Notes: generated from the sequence alone by a model not told the origin. DNA of 64,000 nt from JAEMQF01 sp963791595 (GCA_963791595.1 CAWBTF010000027.1:1-64000), one strand, 5' to 3'; counted from the stretch's first letter, positions 33,383-41,563 are shown. Numbers and translations: made by a program.

Positions 33383-33601
33383 TCAGTCATCGCCGATCGG
33401 CCCGGGCTCGCGCACCTGGCACAGCAATTCGATTGCGAGGTCTTCGTTCTCGGCGAACATCACTTTGATCTTCGGCTCGGCGGCGTCGCCCTGGGCAGCC
33501 CGCAAGGTCTTGGCGTGCGCCGAGGCGTCCTTGAAGCCGCCGAACTCGGCGAGCTTCTCGATCTGCCCGAAGGGTTTGACGCTGAACACGAAATACGGCA
33601 T
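33383..33601 (-). CDS. Small conserved protein, 72 aa
   Basis: MPYFVFSVKPFGQIEKLAEFGGF, then a helical segment and MFAENEDLAIELLCQVREPGP; it reads like a genuine compact domain with codon use like its neighbours. The family is not recognised. It is 17 nt downstream of the S24-like gene and ends at palindrome A. The single Cys is in the last helix. Confidence 0.65.
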   Translation of the reverse strand: MPYFVFSVKPFGQIEKLAEFGGFKDASAHAKTLRAAQGDAAEPKIKVMFAENEDLAIELLCQVREPGPIGDD

Positions 33602-33618
33602 GGGCTTGGCAACTCAGA

Positions 33619-34002
33619 TCAGAGGTAATGTTTGGTCAGGCGGCGCCGGCCGGGAACGCACTTCTGGATCACCACGCCGTGCACCGCCTTCAAGTCGGGC
33701 AAGGGCTGGTCCGCATACGCCGGATTGAGCGCGCGCAGCAACCAGCCGCTGCCGCTTCGCGCGAGTTGCCGGAACGTCCACTCGCCGCCCGATTGCGCAA
33801 GCACGAAGCTGCCGTCGCGCAGCGCGCCGTCGGGCTCGATCACGATGATCTCGCCGTCGCTGAATTCGGGCGCCATGCTGTCGCCCATTACGCGCAGCGC
33901 GAATACTTCGCCGCCGCTGCAGCCGGCGTCGCCGAGCGGATTCGCGAGCGCAGCCTCGGGCACGCTGCCGTTGATGGAAAGCGCTGATCTGGCCTGATTC
34001 AT
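33619..34002 (-). CDS. S24/LexA-fold protein with an altered catalytic dyad
   Basis: 127 aa. The peptidase S24 fold is recognisable: VMGDSMAPEFSDGEIIVIEP contains the serine motif (GDSM). In LexA-type proteins the general-base Lys lies in a VTVKRL-like strand; here the aligned strand reads EWTFRQLAR, with Arg for Lys. Autocleavage is therefore doubtful. No DNA-binding domain precedes it. The start overlaps the ferredoxin-reductase stop by 4 nt. Confidence 0.75.
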   Translation of the reverse strand: MNQARSALSINGSVPEAALANPLGDAGCSGGEVFALRVMGDSMAPEFSDGEIIVIEPDGALRDGSFVLAQSGGEWTFRQLARSGSGWLLRALNPAYADQPLPDLKAVHGVVIQKCVPGRRRLTKHYL

Positions 34003-35060
34003 GTCGCGTTCGAAAAAACCTGCGACGCCGGCACGCCCGCATCGCCTAGCGCCGCGCCAAGCGCGGCCACATAGGGCGGCGGGCCCGCGAGGTAAAAATC
34101 GCAGTCGATGTCGAACAGGTCGGCACGCATCGCCTTGGCGACCTGGGCGGCGCCTGCCGCGGCGTCAACGTCGGTGAAACGCGCGTACTCGAACGAATCG
34201 AGCGCGGCCGACCAGGCGCGGCACTGGTTGTCCTGAAAATGCCCATCACTGCGCGTGGCCAGCCAGAACAGCGACAGCGACGGCGCAGCATCGAGCGACA
34301 GCGCATGTTCGATCAGGCTCTTGATCGGCGCAAAGCCGGTGTCGCACGCCGCGAACACGATCGGCCGCGGGCTGTCCGCGAGAACGAAGTCACCCATCGG
34401 CCCCCACACGTTGACCGCGTCTCCCGCTTTCAGCGCGCCGCTGAACAGCATGCGCGTGAAGGCGCTGTCGGCCTCGCGCGGCACGAAAAAATGCAGGTTG
34501 CGGTCGTCGCACGGGCAGCTGGCGATGGCGAAATCGGCGCGGATGTCTTCGCCACCCGTCGCCACGGAACCGGTGCAGCCCAGCGTCACCGACTGCCCGG
34601 CAAGAAACCGCAGGCGGTGGCTGCGCGGCGTTTGCAGGTGCAGCAGCCGCGTGTTCGGCGCAAGCTCGCGAACCGCGCGGATCGTGCTGACGATCTGTTG
34701 CGGCGCAATGTCGGCGGGGCTGGTCGCTTCCAGCGTTTCGAGCGTGATCTCGCTGCTCGCCGCGGTGTGCGCGCACATCAGCGTGTAGCCCTGCTGCTTC
34801 TCGGCCTCCGACAGCGGGTAGTCGAACGGCATGACCTTGGCCACTTCGCCGGCAATGACGCGCATCTTGCACATGCCGCAGCTGCCGTTGCCGCAGCCGT
34901 AGTTCAGGTTCAAGCCCGCGCGCAGCCCCGCCTGGAGCAAGGTGTCGCGCCCTTCCACCGCGAACTGGTGGCCGCTCGGGCGGATCGTGACCTGTGCAGC
35001 CACCACTTTCAACATGTCGTCCATGACGTCAAGCATATCGACGGATTCGGTCGCGAGCAC
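33999..35060 (-). CDS. Ferredoxin-NAD(P)H reductase-type oxidoreductase (2Fe-2S, FAD)
   Basis: Up to 353 aa. A plant-type 2Fe-2S domain (NYGCGNGSCGMCKMRV with a fourth Cys in TLMCAHTA) is followed by an FAD-binding barrel (FLAGQSVTLGC) and an NAD domain (PIVFAACDTGFAPIKSLIEHAL, FYLAGPPPYV). This is the architecture of oxygenase reductases. Its frame continues upstream into the 3' end of the 35029 gene (DSRLRELESELSDGLARVLATESVD), so the two may be one frameshifted gene. The adjacent TauD-like enzyme does not normally need a reductase. Confidence 0.85.
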   Translation of the reverse strand: MLATESVDMLDVMDDMLKVVAAQVTIRPSGHQFAVEGRDTLLQAGLRAGLNLNYGCGNGSCGMCKMRVIAGEVAKVMPFDYPLSEAEKQQGYTLMCAHTAASSEITLETLEATSPADIAPQQIVSTIRAVRELAPNTRLLHLQTPRSHRLRFLAGQSVTLGCTGSVATGGEDIRADFAIASCPCDDRNLHFFVPREADSAFTRMLFSGALKAGDAVNVWGPMGDFVLADSPRPIVFAACDTGFAPIKSLIEHALSLDAAPSLSLFWLATRSDGHFQDNQCRAWSAALDSFEYARFTDVDAAAGAAQVAKAMRADLFDIDCDFYLAGPPPYVAALGAALGDAGVPASQVFSNAT

Positions 35061-35487
35061 GCGCGCGAGTCCGTCGCTCAGCTCGGATTCGAGCTCCCGC
35101 AGGCGCGAATCGTCGCCGCCTGCCTTGCGCGTTGAACTCGCGCACGCGCTCGCGCTGCGCGATCACGAGGGCGTGGTAGCGCTGCAAGAGGCGCTGCGCA
35201 TCGGCCAGCTCCTGGCTCTGGCGAAACAGCCTCTGCGCCAGCACCTCCTGGCTCGGCAACAGGCGTTCGCGCACGCGCCGACCAAACGCCTCGTCGCGGA
35301 TCTGCGCGACGCGCTCGAGCATGCCCGACTCGGGCAGGCGCATCTGCGGGTACAGCTCGAGCAGCCGCTCGGTCGACACCAGGCCTTCCGACAGTTCGAG
35401 TTCGCCGCTGCGCACACGCTGCTGCAACACGCCGCGCGGCACCTGCACGAGTTGCGCGGCGCGCCAGATCGTCACCCATTGCGCCAT
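35029..35487 (-). CDS. Helical protein, probably the N-terminal part of the ferredoxin reductase
   Basis: From ATG 35487 (MAQWVTIWRAAQLVQVPRGVLQQRV), a helix-turn-helix-like start followed by long helices (LPSQEVLAQRLFRQSQELADAQRLL). After REFNAQ the reading frame becomes an Arg-rich tail (GRRRRFAPAGARIRAERRT). In the frame of the downstream reductase the same DNA reads GGDDSRLRELESELSDGLAR, which continues the helical pattern. A one-base shift near 35125 would join them into one protein of about 500 aa. Confidence 0.6.
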   Translation of the reverse strand: MAQWVTIWRAAQLVQVPRGVLQQRVRSGELELSEGLVSTERLLELYPQMRLPESGMLERVAQIRDEAFGRRVRERLLPSQEVLAQRLFRQSQELADAQRLLQRYHALVIAQRERVREFNAQGRRRRFAPAGARIRAERRTRARARDRIRRYA

Positions 35488-36413
35488 GGTGTTTCCTGCC
35501 CATCGAGCGCGATGCGGTCGAGGTAGCGCGCCCGGTACAGCAGGCGCGGCGCGTGTGGATCGTCTTCGAAGCCGGTGCGCGCATGCAAGACGTTGTGGCC
35601 GACGATGCCCATGCCGGATTGCAGGCGCAATCTCATGATCCAAGACGATTCGGACGCGAGCAGCGCTTCGAGCGAGTGCAGGGCTGCGTGTATTGCGGGG
35701 TCGTCTTTCCACTGGATGCTGCGAGTACGCGCTGTGTAACGCAGGTGCAAGCTCGCACCGTCATCGCTGACGCTGAACACCGCGCCGGCTTGTGCCGGTC
35801 GCGCGACACCGCCGTCATCGGTGCGCTCGGGGATCAGCATCGCGTCGGGCTGCATCAAGGCGCGAACGTGTTCTGGGTTCGCGTCGCGCAGCGCGATGTA
35901 GGCCATCTCGTGATCGAGCAGCGCATTCGCACCGCCACGCAGCGCCGGGCGAACGCAGTGCAGGATCATCACCTCGATGCGGCGCTGCGGCGGATGGTAG
36001 TAGCCGTCGGTGTGCCAGTTGATCGGGCGGTCGGTGTAGGGGATGAAGCCGCCGCGCTCGTCTCGTCGCTCGCTCACTTCGATGCGCGAAATGCCGTCTT
36101 CGTCGGCGAGCCAATTCGCGTCGAGCCGGTGCAGACCGAGTTGCGCACCGAGCGCGCGCGGCGACTCGGCATCGTCGGCGGCGACCGCGGCGCGGTACAC
36201 GGCGACGTTGGCGCGCGAGATGCGATCGAGCAATGCGGCGCGCTCCGCGCAGGTCAGGGAGCGCGGATCGCGAATCTCGACGATCAGGTCGTCTGTACAG
36301 GCCGGGTAAAGCGTGAGCTTCCAGTCGCGCCAGCGCCGGTAGGTCGCAGCGTCGTCCAGGTCGAACGGGCTCGCGGCGCGTGCGATCAGCTTGTTGTCGA
36401 GCGGTGCGTTCAT
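35472..36413 (-). CDS. TauD/TfdA-like Fe(II)/2-oxoglutarate oxygenase
   Basis: 313 aa. The HxD pair is in PINWHTDGYYHPP, and the distal His in GMGIVGHNVLHARTGF with a following Arg for 2-oxoglutarate, as expected for the double-stranded beta-helix family. ILHCVRPALRGGANALLDHE fits TauD proteins. A sulfonate or carboxylic acid substrate is possible but cannot be read from the sequence. It overlaps the start of the downstream gene by 16 nt. Confidence 0.85.
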   Translation of the reverse strand: MNAPLDNKLIARAASPFDLDDAATYRRWRDWKLTLYPACTDDLIVEIRDPRSLTCAERAALLDRISRANVAVYRAAVAADDAESPRALGAQLGLHRLDANWLADEDGISRIEVSERRDERGGFIPYTDRPINWHTDGYYHPPQRRIEVMILHCVRPALRGGANALLDHEMAYIALRDANPEHVRALMQPDAMLIPERTDDGGVARPAQAGAVFSVSDDGASLHLRYTARTRSIQWKDDPAIHAALHSLEALLASESSWIMRLRLQSGMGIVGHNVLHARTGFEDDPHAPRLLYRARYLDRIALDGQETPWRNG

Positions 36414-36426
36414 GCTACGTGCACCC

Positions 36427-37077
36427 TCAATCCCCGCTCATCGTCGCACGCCGACCCTTGCGCGGCGTCGGGTCGTACAAGTCGCGCATCGCGCTTTGAA
36501 CGATGCCGACGGCTTCGGGCGCCTCGGAGGCCATCACCTGGTCGATGACCCAGCGCCGGTCTTTCTCAGGCAGCGTCGGCTCGAGGCGTTTGCCGAGGTA
36601 GCGCACGAAGGCGAAGTCGGGGTGGAAACCTTCTTCACCGGCGGGCCGGCCGGGCTCGGCGCCGAACTCGGCGTAATGCCGAGTCACTTCGTTCACGAGG
36701 TCGATGAAGGTATCGGCATGGCTCGGCGTTCCGGCCGGCGCGGCGCCCAGCCATTCGTCTTCGCTTTCCTGCAGCGTTCGCGCCAAGTGCCGCACCAGTG
36801 CGACGGTGAACTCGGCGCGGCCGGCTTCAGCGAGCCGCGCATAGGCAATGCGGTCGGTGAGAGCAACCAGGAACACCAGCACTTCGCGCATGAAGGCGAA
36901 GTACTGCGGCCCGGTGTCGATGTCGAAATCGGCGCCGCGCATGCGCTTGAGCATCTGGTGCGCCACGCGCCAGACGATGAACGCCATCGCGCTCGCATGT
37001 TCCGCGTCGGCCTTGGGCTCGCCGGCTTTGAACCAGCGGCTCTTGATGCGCATCGCAGGCAGCGGCAACGTGCTCAC
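36427..37077 (-). CDS. Conserved helical protein of the sulfur island, unknown function
   Basis: About 216 aa from a GTG at 37077 (STLPLPAMRIKSRWFKAGE); ATG 37053 is the alternative. Helical, with TGPQYFAFMREVLVFLVALTDRIAYARL and PDFAFVRYLGKRLEPTLPEKDRRWV. The family is not recognised. The open frame extends upstream into palindrome B, but that part is repeat-derived. It lies 13 nt ahead of the TauD-like gene. Confidence 0.6.
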   Translation of the reverse strand: MSTLPLPAMRIKSRWFKAGEPKADAEHASAMAFIVWRVAHQMLKRMRGADFDIDTGPQYFAFMREVLVFLVALTDRIAYARLAEAGRAEFTVALVRHLARTLQESEDEWLGAAPAGTPSHADTFIDLVNEVTRHYAEFGAEPGRPAGEEGFHPDFAFVRYLGKRLEPTLPEKDRRWVIDQVMASEAPEAVGIVQSAMRDLYDPTPRKGRRATMSGD

Positions 37078-37099
37078 AGGGGCTTCTTGAAACGCCGAG

Positions 37100-37674
37100 A
37101 CAGCGTGAAGGGCTGCTTTCGGCCCGTTGCTGTCGTTCGCAGGTGCGCGCACGCCAGCTTTTGTGCGAGTTCGGCTGACGGCTGACCACCCAATCCAAGC
37201 CTACTTGCGACTGTGCCGCAGGGCGCTGGCGGCGCCCCCGTTCTCCGGCCCACGCTCGCGGGGCAGCACCGCAGCCCGCAACGGTTCGCCGCGTCATCAA
37301 CAACCTGGCGCGGCAAGAGCCAGGACACCGCGAATGGGGCCTGCGCCCGGGGGCACCACCACCGCCCTGTGCAACGACAGTTAGCGCGGCACCACGAGGC
37401 GTGCCACCAGCGGTGCCCGGGCAGGTGGCTCGGGGTGCGGGCGCAGGCCCCATTCGCGGTGTCCTGGCTGTTGCCGCGCTTGGCTGGCGTTGATGGCGGC
37501 GCGCTCCACGGGCCGCATCGGGTGCCCCGCGAGCGTGGGCCGGAGAACGCACCCCGGGCCACCTGCCCTCGCACCGGAGCTTGCGTGCGCGCAGCAGCGA
37601 ACGGCCGCTTTGGGCCGAAAGCAGTCAGCCCTTTGCTGAACGCTTGACGCGCGGCAGCGCAGGCGAGCTTCACT
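37100..37674. repeat. Long palindromic element, copy B
   Basis: Same design as copy A. Left tip CGTGAAGGGCTGCTTTCGGC at 37104-37123 equals that of A; right tip GGGCCGAAAGCAGTCAGC at 37612-37629. The 24-bp arms are at 37240-37263 and 37525-37548, and the 29-bp arms at 37320-37348 and 37439-37467. The core is 309 bp and the centre 90 bp, starting GGGGGCACCACCACCGCCCT at 37349. The left outer arm is longer than in A. The right edge runs TTCACTTCAGT exactly into the stop codon of the 37675 gene, as in copy A. No gene is supported inside. Confidence 0.93.
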
Positions 37675-38004
37675 TCAGTACCCACCCTTGCCCAGCGGCT
37701 GCGGCAAGCCCGCGACCTTGGCGCCTTGTTTAGCCGGTCCGGTGGGGAACAGGTCGTACAAGGCCTTGCTGTCCACGCCGGGCATGACCTCGCCCAGGCC
37801 CTTCAGCATGTTGCGAAAGTTCGGCGTGTGGCCGTGCTCGCGGAACTCATCGCGCAGGTAGCTAACGACTTTCCAATGGTCATCGGTGAGCGTGATGCCT
37901 TCGGCGGCGGCGATAACGCGCACGACTTCGTCGCTGAAATCGGCTTCGAGCAGATAGCCCTGCTCGTCGGTGTCGAGTTCGGTTCCATTGACCTCGTAAG
38001 GCAT
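37675..38004 (-). CDS. DsrC/TusE-superfamily protein lacking both C-terminal cysteines
   Basis: 109 aa, MPYEVNGTELDTDEQGYLLEA, DDHWKVVSYLRDEFREHGHTPNFRNM, ending AKVAGLPQPLGKGGY. The fold matches DsrC at 42651, whose arm ends ACKIAGLPKPTGCV; here both cysteines are missing. Such cysteine-free members (RspA-type) cannot carry trisulfide and may be regulatory. It is followed by palindrome B and preceded by the Cas6-like gene. Confidence 0.88.
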   Translation of the reverse strand: MPYEVNGTELDTDEQGYLLEADFSDEVVRVIAAAEGITLTDDHWKVVSYLRDEFREHGHTPNFRNMLKGLGEVMPGVDSKALYDLFPTGPAKQGAKVAGLPQPLGKGGY

Positions 38005-38034
38005 TGCCGCTCCTGCTGTTCCCGTTGTTCAAGC

Positions 38035-38664
38035 TCAGGCCGGCGCGCCCACGGCGGATGCCGAGCGGTGCGGCACGAACACGCCGCAGCCCAGGCGCCG
38101 GTGCCGGCCCAGGCCCGCTTCCAGAATTCGCAGCGAAGCTTCGCGCGACAGGCCGTCGAGCATCAGGCTGAAACCTTGCACGCCTGACGGCGCGTCGTGC
38201 TGGGCTCGGCCGCAGATCGCGCGGCACGCCACGCCCAGCGCGGCGAGTTCGGCGTGCACGCCGTCCAGGAAGGCGGCTTCGTCGGCATCGGCCGCATCGT
38301 CGATGCTGACGAAATGGGCGTACAGCGTGCCATGTGGCAGCAGCTCGCGCTGCTCGGGTGCGCCCACGCGCAGGCGATGCGTTCCGACGTGCAACTCGCG
38401 GCCCTGCAGTTGCGCCGCCTGCTGCGCGTGCTCGCGCGGCACGCGCAGGCGCAAGCGCGTGCGGCGCGACAGCGGCGAGTCCGCTTCACTGCCAGCCGGC
38501 AGCTTGAGCTGGTGCACGGCAGCGCCGCGCACCGCGCTCAGCCACGGCAGTGCGGACTCCAACGCATCGGCCAGCGCCAGCCGATGCTCGCGCGGCAAAA
38601 CGCTGCCGTCCACGACAAAGCCGATGTCGACCATCGTTGCGGGGGTTTCTTGCATCTGCATCAT
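38035..38664 (-). CDS. Cas6/Cmx6-like protein (type I-MYXAN Cas6 family), orphan
   Basis: 209 aa. Features of the Cmx6-type Cas6: VDIGFVVDGSVLPREHRLAL, ALPWLSAVRGAAVHQLK, SRRTRLRLRVP, HRLRVGAPEQREL and the C-terminal glycine-rich loop LGRHRRLGCGVFVPHRS. The two RAMP/ferredoxin folds and the loop match crRNA endonucleases, yet it lies 37 kb from the array, and the type I-G system already has Csb2. Its ATG overlaps the stop of the upstream 83-aa gene. It may process another RNA linked to the sulfur island; that is speculation. Confidence 0.8.
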   Translation of the reverse strand: MMQMQETPATMVDIGFVVDGSVLPREHRLALADALESALPWLSAVRGAAVHQLKLPAGSEADSPLSRRTRLRLRVPREHAQQAAQLQGRELHVGTHRLRVGAPEQRELLPHGTLYAHFVSIDDAADADEAAFLDGVHAELAALGVACRAICGRAQHDAPSGVQGFSLMLDGLSREASLRILEAGLGRHRRLGCGVFVPHRSASAVGAPA

Positions 38665-38912
38665 CCGCGCGGCTGCGCGCGCGCCCAGTCGAGCAGCGCC
38701 TCGCCCCACCGCTCGGCGGTGATCGGATCGATGTCGAACACCGTGAAGCGGCTCTTCTCGCGGATGCGCGTGCGCAGCATCTTCATGCCGATGCTCCCGC
38801 TGGCCGGCGAATCGGCGGCCGGCTCGGCCGCATCGAAATCGATCTGCTGCAATTCGATCTCCTGCCCGCCCAGCGGCGCGCGCAACTTGACCAGCGAAAT
38901 CAGTCGCGTCAT
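38661..38912 (-). CDS. Small conserved protein coupled to the Cas6-like gene
   Basis: 83 aa from ATG 38912 (MTRLISLVKLRAPLGGQEIEL, then SIGMKMLRTRIREKSRFTVFDID, ending WGEALLDWARAQPRG). The family is not recognised. Basic central helix; no signal or membrane segment. Coupled (ATGA) with the Cas6-like gene, and divergent from dsrA across a 244-bp gap. The longer open frame to 39017 would cover the putative operators and is not used. Confidence 0.65.
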   Translation of the reverse strand: MTRLISLVKLRAPLGGQEIELQQIDFDAAEPAADSPASGSIGMKMLRTRIREKSRFTVFDIDPITAERWGEALLDWARAQPRG

Positions 38913-38965
38913 CGCATCCCTTCTGGCAAGGCGGCATTGAGCGCGCTCGGGGCGGTACACCGTCC

Positions 38966-39003
38966 ATACCCGGTACGGGTTGGCCCTGCATAACCCAAAA
39001 GGG
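38966..39003. promoter_or_regulatory. Two similar dyads between the Cas6-like operon and dsrA
   Basis: ACCCG-GTA-CGGGT at 38966-38978 and ACCC-AAAA-GGGT at 38991-39002 share the ACCC/GGGT arms, with centres about 24-25 bp apart, roughly two helical turns plus. They lie in the divergent 244-bp region upstream of dsrA, where a regulator of dsr would bind. No -35/-10 pair could be assigned with confidence. Confidence 0.4.
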
Positions 39004-39156
39004 TAGTGGCGCAGCACCCGTTCCGGTCTATCTTCCGCTACTCAACGAGAGGGATGGCGGGCCACGCACACCGAGGCCACCATTGCCTGCGTTGAGCCGG
39101 GCAGCCGCCGGCAATGCACGGTTGTAGCCGCACGTTTTCCTCAGGAGCACTGACGC

Positions 39157-40479
39157 ATGGCCAAGAAGCAGCACGACACCCCCATGCTCGACCAGCTCGA
39201 ATCCGGCCCCTGGCCGAGCTTCGTGACGGGCCTGAAACGCCTGGCGGGCGAGAAGGACTACATGGTCGACCTGATGGGTCAACTGGAGACCTCGTACCGC
39301 ACGCGCAAGGGCTACTGGAAGGGTGGCACGGTAGGCGTATTCGGCTACGGCGGCGGCGTGATCCCGCGCTTCACCGAGCTGAAGGACGACAACAACAAGC
39401 CGGTCTTCCCGGACGCCGCCGAGTTCCACACGCTGCGCATTCAGCCGCCCGCCGGCATGCACTACGACACCAAGCTGCTGCGCCAGATGTGCGACATCTG
39501 GGAAAAGCACGGCTCGGGGCTGATTGCGCTGCACGGCCAGTCGGGCGACATCATGTTCCAGGGCGTGACCACGGCGAACGTGCAGCCGGCGTTCGACGCG
39601 CTCAATGAAATCGGGCTGGACCTCGGCGGCGCCGGCCCGGCGGTGCGCACGTCGATGAGCTGCGTGGGCGCCGCGCGCTGCGAGCAGAGCTGCTACGACG
39701 AATCGCGCGCGCACCGGCAGGTGATCAACACCTTCGTCGACGACATCCACCGCCCGGCCCTGCCGTACAAGTTCAAGTTCAAGTTCTCGGGCTGCCCGAA
39801 CGACTGCATGAACTCGATCCAGCGCGCCGACATGGCCGTGATCGGCACCTGGCGCGACAACATCCGCACCGACGAGGCGCTGGCGCGCAAGTGGTTCGAC
39901 AAACACGGCATGAACGAACTCGTCAACGACGTGATCTCGCGTTGCCCGACGAAGACGATCATGCTGAAGGAAGTGAAGGATGTCGCCCAGGGCGACACGA
40001 TCTCCAGCGTGAAGGTCAGCGACACGCATTGCTTGGAAATCGACAACAGCAACTGCGTTCGCTGCATGCACTGCATCAACGTGATGACGGGCGCGCTCGC
40101 GCATGGCAAGGACACCGGCGCGACGATTCTGATCGGCGGCAAACGCACGCTGAAGATCGGCGACCTGATGGGCACCGTGGTCGTGCCGTTCCTGCCGCTG
40201 AAGACCGACGAGGACTACGAGGCGCTGGTGGAGCTGGGCCAGAAAGTGATCGACTTCTTTGCCGAGAACGCGCTCGAACACGAGCGCACCGGCGAGATGA
40301 TCGAGCGCATTGGGCTTGTGAATTTTTTAGAGGGCATCGGCCTGGACATCGATGCGAACATGGTTTCGACGCCGCGCACCAACCCCTACGTTCGCGCGGA
40401 CGGCTGGGACGAGGAAGTGGCAAAGATCAATGCGAAGAAGGCCGAGAAGGCTCAAGCATCCCAAAAGGCCGCGGCCTGA
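39157..40479 (+). CDS. dsrA: DsrA, reverse-type dissimilatory sulfite reductase alpha
   Basis: 440 aa. The siroheme-4Fe4S ligands are in MSCVGAARCEQSC and FSGCPNDCMNS, and the ferredoxin domain in NCVRCMHCINVMTGAL. KFKFKFSGCPNDC is typical. With DsrB it oxidises DsrC-bound or persulfidic sulfur to sulfite in the cytoplasm. Accompanying dsrL and dsrEFH indicate the oxidative direction. First gene of the dsr operon, after an AGGAG site. Confidence 0.98.
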   Translation: MAKKQHDTPMLDQLESGPWPSFVTGLKRLAGEKDYMVDLMGQLETSYRTRKGYWKGGTVGVFGYGGGVIPRFTELKDDNNKPVFPDAAEFHTLRIQPPAGMHYDTKLLRQMCDIWEKHGSGLIALHGQSGDIMFQGVTTANVQPAFDALNEIGLDLGGAGPAVRTSMSCVGAARCEQSCYDESRAHRQVINTFVDDIHRPALPYKFKFKFSGCPNDCMNSIQRADMAVIGTWRDNIRTDEALARKWFDKHGMNELVNDVISRCPTKTIMLKEVKDVAQGDTISSVKVSDTHCLEIDNSNCVRCMHCINVMTGALAHGKDTGATILIGGKRTLKIGDLMGTVVVPFLPLKTDEDYEALVELGQKVIDFFAENALEHERTGEMIERIGLVNFLEGIGLDIDANMVSTPRTNPYVRADGWDEEVAKINAKKAEKAQASQKAAA

Positions 40480-40495
40480 ATTCCGGAGAACGACG

Positions 40496-41563
40496 ATGGC
40501 CCAACGCACCCCGATCGAGAGCGGCTGCCCCGACCCCAAGCCGTTCATGCACCCCACGTTGCTGAAGAACTACGGCAACTGGAAGTACCACGACCGGCCG
40601 CGCCCGGGAGTGCTGCACCACGTATCGCACACGGGAGACGAAGTCTGGACGGTGCGCGCCGGCACGCAGCGCCAGATGGACGTGCACACGATCCGCAAGC
40701 TCTGCGACATCGGCGACACGTTTGCCGATGGCCATGTGCGATTCACGATCCGCTCGAACATCGAGTTCATGGTGTCGGACGAGCGCAAGGTCGCGCCGCT
40801 GATCGAATCGCTCACGAGCAACGGCTTTCCGGTGGGCGGCACCGGCAACTCGGTGTCGATGATCGCGCACACGCAGGGTTGGCTGCATTGCGACATCCCC
40901 GGCACTGACGCTTCGGGCGCGGTGAAGGCGCTGATGGACGACCTGTACGAGGAGTTCATCAAGGAAGACATGCCGAACCGGGTTCACTTGTCGACCTCGT
41001 GCTGCGAGATCAACTGCGGCGGCCAGGCCGACATCGCGATCATCGTGCAGCACACCAAGCCGCCGAAGATCAACCACGACCTCGTCGCCAACGTCTGCGA
41101 GCGCCCTGCCGTCGTCGCGCGCTGCCCGGTCGCGGCGATCCGCCCGGCGCTCGTGAACGGCAAGCCTTCGCTCGAAGTCGACGAGAAGAAGTGCATCTGC
41201 TGCGGCGCGTGTTATCCGCCGTGCCCGCCGATGCAGATCAACGACCCGGAGCATTCGAAGCTCGCGATCTGGGTCGGCGGCAAGAATTCGAACGCACGCG
41301 GCAAACCGACCTTCATGAAGATGGTGGCGTCAGGGTTGCCGAACAACCCGCCGCGCTGGCCGGAAGTCTCTGCCATGGTGAAGAAGATTCTCTACACCTA
41401 CAAGAACGACGCGCGCTCGTGGGAGCGCGTGTCGGACTGGGTGGAGCGCATCGGCTGGCCGCGCTTCTTCGAGAAGTGCGACCTGCCGTTCACGAAGTAC
41501 CTGATCGACGACTGGCGCGGTTCGCGTGCGAGCTTGAACGCCTCCACGCACATTCGCTTCTGA
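40496..41563 (+). CDS. dsrB: DsrB, reverse-type dissimilatory sulfite reductase beta
   Basis: 355 aa from ATG 40496, preceded by GGAGAACGACG and 16 nt after dsrA. STSCCEINCGGQADIAI and CERPAVVARCPVAAIRP carry cofactor-site cysteines; the ferredoxin domain is KKCICCGACYPPCPPMQI. Forms the alpha2beta2 enzyme with DsrA. Length and motifs are normal. Confidence 0.98.
   Translation: MAQRTPIESGCPDPKPFMHPTLLKNYGNWKYHDRPRPGVLHHVSHTGDEVWTVRAGTQRQMDVHTIRKLCDIGDTFADGHVRFTIRSNIEFMVSDERKVAPLIESLTSNGFPVGGTGNSVSMIAHTQGWLHCDIPGTDASGAVKALMDDLYEEFIKEDMPNRVHLSTSCCEINCGGQADIAIIVQHTKPPKINHDLVANVCERPAVVARCPVAAIRPALVNGKPSLEVDEKKCICCGACYPPCPPMQINDPEHSKLAIWVGGKNSNARGKPTFMKMVASGLPNNPPRWPEVSAMVKKILYTYKNDARSWERVSDWVERIGWPRFFEKCDLPFTKYLIDDWRGSRASLNASTHIRF

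Noticed and set aside
37077..37152. Upstream extension of the 36427 gene into palindrome B
   Set aside because: The extra residues are encoded by the repeat and lack a ribosome site; a GTG at 37077 or ATG at 37053 is preferred.
38979..38995. Sigma-54 promoter (TTGGCCCTGCAT) before dsrA
   Set aside because: The GG and GC elements are too close for a -24/-12 promoter.
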